This document shows, piece after piece, positions 1 to 7,512 of a DNA stretch of 64,000 nucleotides. The notes beneath the pieces are model-generated. The model worked only from the letters and a program-made list of their open reading frames with translations. It made no database searches and was not told the origin of the DNA. The position numbers and the translations under genes were made by a program. The stretch comes from an uncultured Cytophagaceae bacterium (GTDB lineage Bacteria; Bacteroidota; Bacteroidia; Cytophagales; Spirosomataceae): positions 1 through 64,000 of the forward strand of contig CAIUGL010000121.1 in NCBI GenBank assembly GCA_903898715.1, given 5' to 3'. Numbering within the stretch: the first letter of the stretch is position 1; each line of letters begins with the position of its first letter.

Positions 1-1842
1 ATCACGCATATGGTGATAATGCCATGAATCTGGATATTTACCTCCTTCACGATGCAAATCTGGACCTGTACGTTTCGATCCCCACAAGAATGGATGGTCA
101 TATACGAATTCCCCTGATTTGGAGAATTCCCCATAGCGTTCCGTTTCACTACGGAAAGGACGTACTAATTGCGAATGGCAATTGACACATCCTTCACGAA
201 TGTAAATATCGCGTCCTTCTAATTCTAACGAAGTGTATGGTTTCACTGCCTCTATGGTAGGTACATTCGATTTGACCATAAACGTCGGAATTAATTCAAC
301 GAGTGAACCGACCAAAATCATGATGAGGGAGCCGGCCAACAACTGGATTGGTTTACGTTCGATCCAGCGGTGCCAATGTTCCCCTTTTTCAGCTTCTTCG
401 GTTATAGCTAAGGGTGCGGCTTCAGCTGCCTCATTGGCCAATAAAGTTCCCTGAGCCATTGTTTTGAATAAATTGTAGGCCATTAAGATGGCACCAATCA
501 AATAGAGCGTTCCTCCGATGGCCCGCATCATGTGCATCGGTAATAATTGCAAGGTCGTATCTAGGAAGTTGCCATACTGCAAAGTCCCCTCTGCCGTAAA
601 TTGCTTCCACATCATACCTTGCGTAAATCCCGAGATGTACATCGGTATGGCATAAAATGCAATGCCAATCGTCCCAATCCAGAAGTGTATTTTTACTAAT
701 TTCTCAGAGAATAAGGTTGTTTGGAAAATGCGTGGTATGAGCCAATACAACATCGCAAACGTTAAGAAACCATTCCATCCTAAAGCTCCCACATGTACGT
801 GTGCTACAATCCAGTCGGTGAAGTGCGCGATGGCATTGATGTTTTTCAAACTCAACATGGGCCCTTCAAATGTGGCCATACCATAGCAGGTAATGCCAAC
901 TACCATGAATTTCAATATCGTATTCTCACGAACCTGATCCCAAGCTCCACGCAAGGTCAATAAACCGTTTATCATGCCACCCCACGATGGGGCAATCAGC
1001 ATGATCGAAAATACAACACCCAACGATTGTGCCCAATCGGGTAAACTGGAGTATAATAAATGGTGAGGGCCTGCCCAAATGTAAATGAAAATCAGCGCCC
1101 AAAAGTGCAAGATCGATAATCGGTATGAGTACACTGGACGATTCGCCATCTTTGGCAGGAAGTAATACATTAATCCCAGGAAAGGCGTCGTTAAGAAGAA
1201 TGCGACCGCATTATGGCCGTACCACCACTGAACTAATGCATCTTGAACGCCGGCATACACATAATAGGATTTGAAAAATGAAATGGGCAATTGCATGGAA
1301 TTGGTCAAGTGCAATACTGCTACGGTAATAAACGTGGCGATGTAAAACCAAATCGCTACATACAAATGGCGTTCACGTCTTTTAAATATGGTACCAAACA
1401 TATTCACACCAAACGCGACCCAAACCAAGGTTATAGCTATGTCGATTGGCCATTCTAATTCTGCATATTCATGCGACGTGGTAATCCCTAAAGGTAGTGT
1501 GATGGCTGCAGCAACAATGATGCTTTGCCAGCCCCAGAAATGGAAACTAGATAAAATATCACTAAACATGCGAGCTTTCAACAAGCGCTGAAGCGAGTAA
1601 TAAACGCCTGCAAATATGGCATTACCCACAAAGGCAAAAATCACCGCATTCGTGTGAAGCGGACGAATACGTCCAAAAGTTCCATATTGAGTAAAATTCG
1701 CCATCGGTTCGAAAAGTTGGGTGGCAATGATTACGCCAACCAGCATACCTACGACTCCCCAGATGATCGTCGCAATAGCGAAATTTCGAACAATCGTATT
1801 GTCATAAGCGAATTGCTCTAGCGTGGTAGACTTTGTGCTCAT
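1..1842 (-). CDS. ccoNO: Fused cbb3-type cytochrome c oxidase subunits I and II (CcoNO), 3' end cut by window
   Basis: Terminal oxidase core in the inner membrane that reduces oxygen with high affinity and pumps protons. The frame is open from the ATG at 1842 to the window edge (614 codons). Residues 1 to about 470 are the polytopic CcoN heme-copper subunit, including WWYGHNA and HVHVGALGWNG segments with heme and copper histidines. After a linker and one more membrane helix it continues as CcoO, with a heme c motif CVNCH near residue 551 followed by VRPFRSE and the start of GPDL. CcoN-CcoO fusion is known in Bacteroidota. The ATG overlaps the TGA of ccoS by 4 bp, implying translational coupling. 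The C-terminal part of CcoO and any ccoP lie outside the window. Confidence 0.95.
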   Translation of the reverse strand, partial: MSTKSTTLEQFAYDNTIVRNFAIATIIWGVVGMLVGVIIATQLFEPMANFTQYGTFGRIRPLHTNAVIFAFVGNAIFAGVYYSLQRLLKARMFSDILSSFHFWGWQSIIVAAAITLPLGITTSHEYAELEWPIDIAITLVWVAFGVNMFGTIFKRRERHLYVAIWFYIATFITVAVLHLTNSMQLPISFFKSYYVYAGVQDALVQWWYGHNAVAFFLTTPFLGLMYYFLPKMANRPVYSYRLSILHFWALIFIYIWAGPHHLLYSSLPDWAQSLGVVFSIMLIAPSWGGMINGLLTLRGAWDQVRENTILKFMVVGITCYGMATFEGPMLSLKNINAIAHFTDWIVAHVHVGALGWNGFLTFAMLYWLIPRIFQTTLFSEKLVKIHFWIGTIGIAFYAIPMYISGFTQGMMWKQFTAEGTLQYGNFLDTTLQLLPMHMMRAIGGTLYLIGAILMAYNLFKTMAQGTLLANEAAEAAPLAITEEAEKGEHWHRWIERKPIQLLAGSLIMILVGSLVELIPTFMVKSNVPTIEAVKPYTSLELEGRDIYIREGCVNCHSQLVRPFRSETERYGEFSKSGEFVYDHPFLWGSKRTGPDLHREGGKYPDSWHYHHMRD

Positions 1843-1994
1843 AAAGGTTTATTTGTTTTTTCTTCTGTTAATATGCGCATGGCTGGTGTAATCAAATCGT
1901 CTTGTTGGCCATTTTTAACCGACCAAACAAATGCTAATAAAAAGCCCACAGCCATCAGTAAACTCAATGCGATCATTACGTACATGATTTCCAT
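1839..1994 (-). CDS. ccoS: cbb3 oxidase assembly protein CcoS (51 aa)
   Basis: Small single-pass membrane protein needed in other bacteria for cofactor insertion into cbb3 oxidase. The 51-residue product begins MEIMYVMIALSLLMAVGF, has one hydrophobic helix (about residues 5-24), then FVWSVKNGQQDDL, which matches the CcoS pattern of a helix followed by W-x-V-x-x-G-Q-x-D-D. Its TGA overlaps the ATG of the ccoNO gene (ATGA), and it lies downstream of ccoI, the usual order in this phylum. A second in-frame ATG three codons in is possible. An FNR-like box lies just upstream. Confidence 0.88.
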   Translation of the reverse strand: MEIMYVMIALSLLMAVGFLLAFVWSVKNGQQDDLITPAMRILTEEKTNKPL

Positions 1995-2016
1995 AGGTAT
2001 GGGTGTTTATTTATTC

Positions 2017-2060
2017 CAAAATTCAAGTTTATCGCTCGGCAAAAACATGACTTCTGTCAA
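2017..2060 (-). promoter_or_regulatory. FNR/FixK-like box and candidate -7 element upstream of ccoS-ccoNO
   Basis: On the minus strand the palindrome TTGAC-AGAA-GTCAT occupies 2060-2047 and fits the Crp/Fnr-type pattern TTGAY-N4-RTCAA except for its last base. GAATTTTG, close to the Bacteroidota -7 consensus TAnnTTTG, occupies 2024-2017. The box centre is 36.5 nt from the final G of the -7 element. If transcription starts about 4 nt beyond, the box is centred near -40.5, a class II activator position. The same spacing occurs at 4572-4614. Motif identity is by eye; binding is inferred. Confidence 0.45.
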
Positions 2061-2075
2061 TTTTGGTCATTCATT

Positions 2076-4502
2076 TTATGATTTTAGTGCATGTCCTTTC
2101 CAACTCATGCCCAGATTCGCAATGAGTAACATACTAATTGAATTTATAGGCATCAAAACGGCTGCAATGAGAGGTGATAGATTTCCTTGCACTGCATAGC
2201 TTAATCCGATGGCATTATAGACTAAGGACAAAAGGAAACTCAGTTTGATCAATTTTAGGCCAAACTCAGAGAAGACTAAATATTTCGGTAATTGAGCTAG
2301 TTGCTCCCCTTTTAAAATGGCATCACTCGCAGGCGTGAAATGTAAGTGATCATCTGAAATAGCAATTCCTACATGGGCTTGCCGTAAAGCTCCCGCATCA
2401 TTTAAGCCGTCACCAATCATGGCCACGCGATGTCCTTGTTCTTGAAGCGATTGAATAAACCTCATTTTATCCATCGGACTGCATTCAAATTGATAGGTAC
2501 TCGGATCCGGAAACCAGTCCAAAATGCTTCCTGCATGGGCTTGTTTATCTCCTGAAAGTAAATACACCCGGTATTTGGCTTGTAACTGATGAATCATCAC
2601 TTCAATGCCAGCTCGGTAAACCCAGGGAAATTCAATAAAGCCTACAGAGATACCTCCAATTTGAATATACAATTGCGATTCCGACCGGATGTAGTTGTTG
2701 TCTTTAGGTACGCGGTGTCCGGTATATTTGGCATTTAATAGACGATATTCGACTCCTTCGATGATGGCTTCAAGTCCTTTACCCGTTTTTTCAGTAAATT
2801 TTTCTAACGGTACAATTAGCTGTTTTTCAGGCACATAGCGTACGAATTGACGCGACATGGGATGGGTGGATTGTAAGGCCAACGAATAAAGTGCACTCCA
2901 TTCTGATGAGCTTAATTCCCTCGTTAGTTTTGCGATGGGTTCTAGGGTACTCGGTAACGTTAATGTGCCCGTTTTGTCCAATACAATGGTATCTACCTGA
3001 GCCATGCGCTCAAAGGCCTGGATGTCTTTGATGAAAAAATTACTTTTTGCAAGCCAACGAATCCCCTGACCAAGTGCAAATGGATATGAGATGGCCAATG
3101 CACACGGGCAGGCAATAACTAAAATGCTGACGACGGCATTGGACCACCTGCTTGGATCAGTATAGAGCCAGTAACTGCCTACGATAATGGCTAGACTAAG
3201 GAGGCCTACTGTAAAATACACGCCAACTTGATTCGCAAAATTTTCCCAATTCTCAGTTTTATGCAATGGATCTTTAAAGGCCTGCTGCTCCCATAACTGG
3301 GTCAAATGACTCTGCTTAAGCTCTTTTTTGATTTCAATTTCGATACGCTCACCGGTATGTCGGCCGCCAGCATACATCGAATTCCCTGCATTAATTCTAA
3401 CCATTTCACTCTCCCCTGTGACAAAACTGTAATCCAATTGGCTAGAACCCGAAATAAGTACCGCATCTGCTGGAATGATTTCTTGATTTCGTATGATTAA
3501 GCGATCACCTATTTTGATTTCATTAAGCGGATAATTCACTTCTTTTCCACCTTCCAATTTGCTTATCACCAAAGGGAAATATGACTTGTAATTACGTTCA
3601 AATGATAGGAAATCGAAGGATTTTTGTTGGAACCACTTCCCTATCAACAAAAAGAAAATAAGTCCTGATACGGAATCTATGTAGCCAGCTCCCGTATGCG
3701 AAAATACTTCGTAAACGCTGCGGCCGTAACCAACGAGGATACCGATTAAAATAGGTAATTCAATCGTCATTTTTCCCAGTTTCAGGTGGGCCCATACGTT
3801 TTTGAAATAATCTGATCCGGAGTAAAAGACAGCCAAACTGCCTAATGCAATATTTAGATACCCGAAGAGCTGTTTGAGTGATCCATCTTCGATGCCTAAA
3901 TATTCAGGGAAACTAAATAACATGGCATTGCCTGCGCAAAAACCAGCAATCCCTAATTTGATAAATAACTGAGTTTGATGATTAACTTGTTTTCGTTTTT
4001 CTTTTGAAACTTCATCTGACGATATTAAGGGTTCATAGCCTAAACTAGCGAGTAAAGTGGCTATTTGACCTAAGTTAATCTGGTCTTCTTGAAACCAAAC
4101 AGTCAGATCTTTTTTGCCAAAATTCAAAGTTGTTTTGACGATTCCTGAATTTAGTTTTTGGAGGTTTTCAAGTAAGCATAGGCAGGATCGGCAGTGTATG
4201 GCAGGTAAATGAAAATTGACTTTTGAAACGCCTTGACTTGAAAAACTGATAAGTTTATCTTGAAAATGGGGATTATTTAGAAATTCAAAATTTTGTGCCG
4301 AAGGTGCTTTTCCTGGATTTACATCACAGACATAAAATTCCGCTAGCGAGTTGTCATTCAGTAGTTGGTATACCTGCTTACATCCATGGCAGCAGAACGC
4401 TTTTTCGTCGTATTCGATGGTATCATCTTGACAGATTTCATGGCAATGAAAACAGGTTGTTTCAGTAAGGGTGGCTATTTCTTCTACTTCACTTGCGTGC
4501 AT
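2076..4502 (-). CDS. ccoI: Copper-translocating P-type ATPase for cbb3 assembly (CcoI/FixI type)
   Basis: P1B-type ATPase that exports copper toward the periplasm for cbb3 oxidase assembly. The N-terminal cysteine-rich metal-binding domain has CFHC and CCHGC motifs. A heavy-metal-associated domain follows with CRSC. The membrane region contains the CPC transport site (IACPCALAISYP), then the phosphorylation motif DKTGTLT and the hinge MIGDGLNDAGAL. I chose the ATG at 4502 (808 aa). A GTG at 4562 extends the frame by 20 unremarkable residues. It lies directly upstream of ccoS-ccoNO, so role in oxidase maturation rather than general copper export is favoured. It is divergent from the cyclic-nucleotide-binding protein at 4622. 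Confidence 0.92.
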   Translation of the reverse strand: MHASEVEEIATLTETTCFHCHEICQDDTIEYDEKAFCCHGCKQVYQLLNDNSLAEFYVCDVNPGKAPSAQNFEFLNNPHFQDKLISFSSQGVSKVNFHLPAIHCRSCLCLLENLQKLNSGIVKTTLNFGKKDLTVWFQEDQINLGQIATLLASLGYEPLISSDEVSKEKRKQVNHQTQLFIKLGIAGFCAGNAMLFSFPEYLGIEDGSLKQLFGYLNIALGSLAVFYSGSDYFKNVWAHLKLGKMTIELPILIGILVGYGRSVYEVFSHTGAGYIDSVSGLIFFLLIGKWFQQKSFDFLSFERNYKSYFPLVISKLEGGKEVNYPLNEIKIGDRLIIRNQEIIPADAVLISGSSQLDYSFVTGESEMVRINAGNSMYAGGRHTGERIEIEIKKELKQSHLTQLWEQQAFKDPLHKTENWENFANQVGVYFTVGLLSLAIIVGSYWLYTDPSRWSNAVVSILVIACPCALAISYPFALGQGIRWLAKSNFFIKDIQAFERMAQVDTIVLDKTGTLTLPSTLEPIAKLTRELSSSEWSALYSLALQSTHPMSRQFVRYVPEKQLIVPLEKFTEKTGKGLEAIIEGVEYRLLNAKYTGHRVPKDNNYIRSESQLYIQIGGISVGFIEFPWVYRAGIEVMIHQLQAKYRVYLLSGDKQAHAGSILDWFPDPSTYQFECSPMDKMRFIQSLQEQGHRVAMIGDGLNDAGALRQAHVGIAISDDHLHFTPASDAILKGEQLAQLPKYLVFSEFGLKLIKLSFLLSLVYNAIGLSYAVQGNLSPLIAAVLMPINSISMLLIANLGMSWKGHALKS

Positions 4503-4571
4503 ATCACCAAATTTTACACAAAAATGATGGCTTTTTCGAAGGTAATTTGTGACAAATCGCACATGGGAAAC

Positions 4572-4614
4572 TGATGATTATCATGAATCACTTGGATGAA
4601 TGCGTCTACTTTTG
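4572..4614 (+). promoter_or_regulatory. FNR-like box and -7 element upstream of the CNBD gene, in the ccoI divergent region
   Basis: TGAT-GATT-ATCA at 4572-4583 is an exact match to the inner eight bases of the FNR/FixK consensus (TTGAT-N4-ATCAA); the two outer bases do not match. A perfect -7 box TACTTTTG (TAnnTTTG) sits at 4607-4614. The box centre is 36.5 nt from the final G of the -7 box, as at the ccoS site. The likely transcript starts only a few bases before the ATG at 4622. A separate short dyad, ATTTGT-G-ACAAAT, lies at 4545-4557 on the ccoI side. Confidence 0.5.
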
Positions 4615-4621
4615 TTCAGCA

Positions 4622-5023
4622 ATGGAAAAAACAAAGGATCTTTTAATTGATACGGAACGGAAAATACTCGCAAGTGGTATTTTGATCAATTATCTGCCAG
4701 CGGAGTTTTTGTTCCGACAAGGCCAAAAAGCGGAGTTTGTCTTTTACTTAAATCGGGGTTCCATGGAAATGCAATGGCCTGAAAAAGACAAGAAATTAAC
4801 GATTAGCCAGCGAAACGTTTTCATTGGATTAGACGAGGCTTTTAGCGAAGGACGTTATGTCTGTACAGCCATGACGACTGAATTGTCCGAGTTTTTAGTA
4901 TTTGAACGGGCTTATTTTATGGAGTTAATTCAGGAATTCGAATATGCGATTCCTTATTTGGAATCAATGCAAGAGGCATTTATTCGGAATTTAAGCCCTA
5001 AAGAAATTAGCTTTTTTACCTAG
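4622..5023 (+). CDS. Stand-alone cyclic-nucleotide-binding-domain protein without HTH
   Basis: The 133-residue product (ATG at 4622, MEKTKDLLID) reads as the beta-roll effector domain of the Crp/Fnr superfamily: PAEFLFRQGQKAEFVFYLNRG corresponds to the start of the roll, and the C-terminal part looks like the long helix. The gene stops at SPKEISFFT, where a Crp/Fnr protein would continue into its helix-turn-helix. Only 70 bp remain before the next gene, holding a terminator, so no frame-shifted HTH is present. The N-terminal cysteine cluster of oxygen-sensing FNR is also absent. ATGs at 4574 and 4583 are possible but overlap the FNR-like box. The CNBD assignment is from pattern recognition. 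Function is unknown; DNA binding by itself is unlikely. Confidence 0.7.
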   Translation: MEKTKDLLIDTERKILASGILINYLPAEFLFRQGQKAEFVFYLNRGSMEMQWPEKDKKLTISQRNVFIGLDEAFSEGRYVCTAMTTELSEFLVFERAYFMELIQEFEYAIPYLESMQEAFIRNLSPKEISFFT

Positions 5024-5064
5024 CCAACTGATATTAATAGAGTGGTAAGTTAATGGGTGTAAGC

Positions 5065-5095
5065 TCCTGCTAGATTTTATCTGGCAGGGCTTTTT
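5065..5095 (+). terminator. Rho-independent terminator of the CNBD gene
   Basis: Stem CCTGCTAGA/TCTGGCAGG with loop TTTTA (arms 5066-5074 and 5080-5088, one G-U pair), followed by GGC and a T-run at 5091-5095. It reaches the stop codon of the convergent SDR gene at 5094. Confidence 0.75.
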
Positions 5096-5900
5096 ATGTT
5101 AAGGGACTATCTTTCTCCTTTTTTAAGGTATTGTAGACCATACGGTCCAGCCAGCCGTTCATCCATTTATTTAAGAATACCGTTAGCTTTCCTTGGAAAG
5201 TTAATACCAATGTTTTTTTGCGTGCTTGATACGCTATTCGGATAGCGTGAGCGACCTCTTCTGCCGACATCATTTTGCCTTCTTCGCGCATGGAACTTCC
5301 GGCGAGGGAACCATCGCCAACTAACGATGCACTTCGGATATTGGAAGCCGTAAATCCAGGGCAAGCAGTTAATACGTGAACGCCTGTGTCTAATAATTCC
5401 GTGCGTAAGGCCTCTAGAAAGCCATTCATCGCAAATTTTGAGGCTGAATATCCAGTTCTGACCGGCAAACCTCGGTATCCCGCAATGGATGAAATTCCGA
5501 TGATTCCGCCCTTCGATTGTATTAAATAAGGTAAAGCAGCGTGACATGCATACACAGTGCCCCAAAAATTAATGTCCATCACTTGTTTCAAGACGTTCAG
5601 GTTGACCGTTTCAAACATTGACCGCATCGATATACCTGCATTATTGATCAGCAAATCAATCTGTCCATACGTCTGAATGGTTTGTTGGATCATGGCCTTG
5701 GTCTGCTCCTCCGAGCTACTGTCGCATACGATTGATGTCACTTCAATGTGTGCATGACCAAGTTCTTCTGCGGCATGTAGCAAATTAGCTTCATTGCGGC
5801 CGGTGATAACAATTTTGGCGCCTTGGTTTCCAAATTCAAAAGCCAATGCTTTTCCAATTCCTGATGAAGCGCCTGTGATGATGACAACCTTATTTTTCAT
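5094..5900 (-). CDS. Short-chain dehydrogenase/reductase (classical SDR)
   Basis: NAD(P)-dependent oxidoreductase of unknown substrate, 268 aa. It has the nucleotide-binding motif TGASSGIG at residues 9-16, NNAG at about 86-89, a catalytic serine in ISSIAG, and the catalytic pair YSASK (Tyr151, Lys155). The C-terminal extension with two Trp residues (KWMNGWLDRM) resembles membrane-associated SDRs of lipid metabolism, but this is weak evidence. Single gene, convergent with the CNBD gene and divergent from rlmD. A TAACTTCG sequence at 5925-5918 on the minus strand could be its -7 element. Confidence 0.85.
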   Translation of the reverse strand: MKNKVVIITGASSGIGKALAFEFGNQGAKIVITGRNEANLLHAAEELGHAHIEVTSIVCDSSSEEQTKAMIQQTIQTYGQIDLLINNAGISMRSMFETVNLNVLKQVMDINFWGTVYACHAALPYLIQSKGGIIGISSIAGYRGLPVRTGYSASKFAMNGFLEALRTELLDTGVHVLTACPGFTASNIRSASLVGDGSLAGSSMREEGKMMSAEEVAHAIRIAYQARKKTLVLTFQGKLTVFLNKWMNGWLDRMVYNTLKKEKDSPLT

Positions 5901-5944
5901 ACCTGATTATTTCGATGCGAAGTTAAGGTTTTATCTGGAATTGG

Positions 5945-5974
5945 TTGGCTTGACCATTTAAAGCCTTATTTTTG
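5945..5974 (+). promoter_or_regulatory. Promoter of rlmD, Bacteroidota type
   Basis: TTG at 5945-5947, 19 bases, then TATTTTTG at 5967-5974, which fits the primary-sigma consensus TTG-N19-21-TAnnTTTG. The predicted start is about 13 nt before the ATG at 5991. Confidence 0.6.
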
Positions 5975-5990
5975 CACATATTTACAAAAG

Positions 5991-7409
5991 ATGAGTAAGA
6001 AGAAGGAAAAGAAAGTGCCGGTGGTTTTGGAGCAAATAGCCATTTTAGATTTTGCTGCAGAGGCTAAATGCATTGCCAAAGTGAATGATGAAGTCAATTT
6101 TGTTCAGGGTCCTGTGGCCCCTGGTGACATAGCGGATTTACGGATTTTAAAATCAAAAAAGAGTTTCAAGCAAGCGCAGGCCATTAACATTCAACCTTTA
6201 TCCGAACATCGGACAGAAGTTGCCTGTGTACATTTTGGAATTTGTGGAGGTTGTAAGTGGCAGCATGTTTCCTATGCGTCTCAAATTGCCTTTAAAGAAC
6301 GCCAGGTACGAGATAATTTGACTCGAATCGCTAAAGTTAAATTGCCTGAATTTCAGCCTATTTTGGGTAGTTCGGAAGAATATTATTACCGTAATAAGTT
6401 AGAATTTACCTTTTCTTCGGCCCGTTGGCTCACGGAAGATGAAATAGGAAAAGAAGATTTGGGATCGATGAATGCCTTAGGTTTTCACGTTCCAGGTCGT
6501 TTCGATAAAATTTTACCGGTGGATCATTGTTATCTACAGCCAGACCCATCCAATGCCATTCGGAATGGTGTACGTGATTTTGCTCAAACGCATGGAATTT
6601 CTTTCTATGAGTTGAAGATGCAAAAAGAAGGAGCATTACGTAACCTAATTATTCGCAATACCCTGACGGACGAACTAATGGTGACGGTGCAATTTGCTTA
6701 TGCCACTGAAGATGAGATTCATTTAGTGATGAACTATTTGAAGTCGGCATTCCCCATGATCACCTCATTGAATTATGTCATCAATCAGAAAGGAAACGAT
6801 ACGTTCCACGATTTAGAGGTGGTTTGTTTTGATGGAAAACCATTTATGCTAGAAGTAATGGAGGATTTGAAATTTCAAATCGGTCCCAAATCGTTCTTCC
6901 AAACGAATGCTAAACAAGCGCTTCATTTATACCAATTAGTCCGGGAATACGCTGGCCTGACGGGTAATGAAGTTGTTTATGATTTGTATACAGGAACTGG
7001 AACGATTGGTTTATTTCTCGCCAAACATGCGGCTAAGATTGTTGGCCTCGAGTATGTCGACATGGCCGTCGAAGACGCGAAAATCAACGCTTCTTTGAAT
7101 GGAATTACGAATGCCACCTTCTTTGCGGGTGACATGAAGAAGGTACTCACACGTGAATTTATTGCGATTCATGGGAATCCAGATGTCATCATCACAGATC
7201 CACCGCGCGCGGGAATGGATTTAGATGTGGTGAATCAGATTTTAGAGGTACAACCTCACACGATTGTTTATGTGAGTTGTAATCCGGCTACGCAAGCGCG
7301 TGATTTGGCTTTATTGGATGTTGCTTACGAAGTAGATGTGGTACATCCGGTGGATATGTTTCCACAGACGCATCATGTGGAGAATATTGTTAGGTTAAAG
7401 TTAAGATAG
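5991..7409 (+). CDS. rlmD: 23S rRNA (uracil-5-)-methyltransferase, RlmD/RumA type
   Basis: SAM-dependent enzyme making m5U in 23S rRNA (U1939 in E. coli for RlmD). The 472-aa product has an N-terminal TRAM-like domain, a [4Fe-4S] cysteine set (Cys79, Cys85, Cys88 in CVHFGICGGC, plus the Cys of VDHCYL), a SAM fold with YTGTGTIGLFLA, DPPRAGMD, the nucleophile in SCNPATQARD, and the catalytic glutamate in HHVENIV. The Fe-S cysteines favour RlmD over TrmA. RlmC or a dual-specificity RlmCD cannot be excluded. Its TAG stop at 7407-7409 merges with the first unit of a heptamer repeat. Confidence 0.88.
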   Translation: MSKKKEKKVPVVLEQIAILDFAAEAKCIAKVNDEVNFVQGPVAPGDIADLRILKSKKSFKQAQAINIQPLSEHRTEVACVHFGICGGCKWQHVSYASQIAFKERQVRDNLTRIAKVKLPEFQPILGSSEEYYYRNKLEFTFSSARWLTEDEIGKEDLGSMNALGFHVPGRFDKILPVDHCYLQPDPSNAIRNGVRDFAQTHGISFYELKMQKEGALRNLIIRNTLTDELMVTVQFAYATEDEIHLVMNYLKSAFPMITSLNYVINQKGNDTFHDLEVVCFDGKPFMLEVMEDLKFQIGPKSFFQTNAKQALHLYQLVREYAGLTGNEVVYDLYTGTGTIGLFLAKHAAKIVGLEYVDMAVEDAKINASLNGITNATFFAGDMKKVLTREFIAIHGNPDVIITDPPRAGMDLDVVNQILEVQPHTIVYVSCNPATQARDLALLDVAYEVDVVHPVDMFPQTHHVENIVRLKLR

Positions 7410-7512
7410 ACGTCAGACGTTGGACGCTAGACGTTAGAGTCTATATTTTCTAGATGCTATAATCTTTTAACTAACGTCTAATGTCTGACGTCTAGCGTCT
7501 GACGTCTAGTTA
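7408..7512. repeat. Period-7 repeat forming an imperfect hairpin between convergent rlmD and dnaB
   Basis: The left arm (7408-7442) is five consecutive 7-mers related to AGACGTT. The right arm (7471-7512) is six 7-mers of the complementary form (CTGACGT, CTAGCGT and similar). The arms can pair over about 30 bases with few mismatches, around an AT-rich loop of about 28 bases. The first unit overlaps the rlmD TAG, and the last unit contains the dnaB TAA. There is no other terminator here, so the hairpin may end transcription from both sides. A second, different period-7 array is at 38144. Confidence 0.8.

Noticed and set aside
5024-5093. Frame-shifted HTH domain after the CNBD gene
   Set aside because: Only 70 bp are available and they hold a terminator; no frame encodes an HTH.
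7408-7512. Possible CRISPR array
   Set aside because: Units are only 7 bp with no spacers, and the two blocks are in opposite orientation; no cas gene is present.
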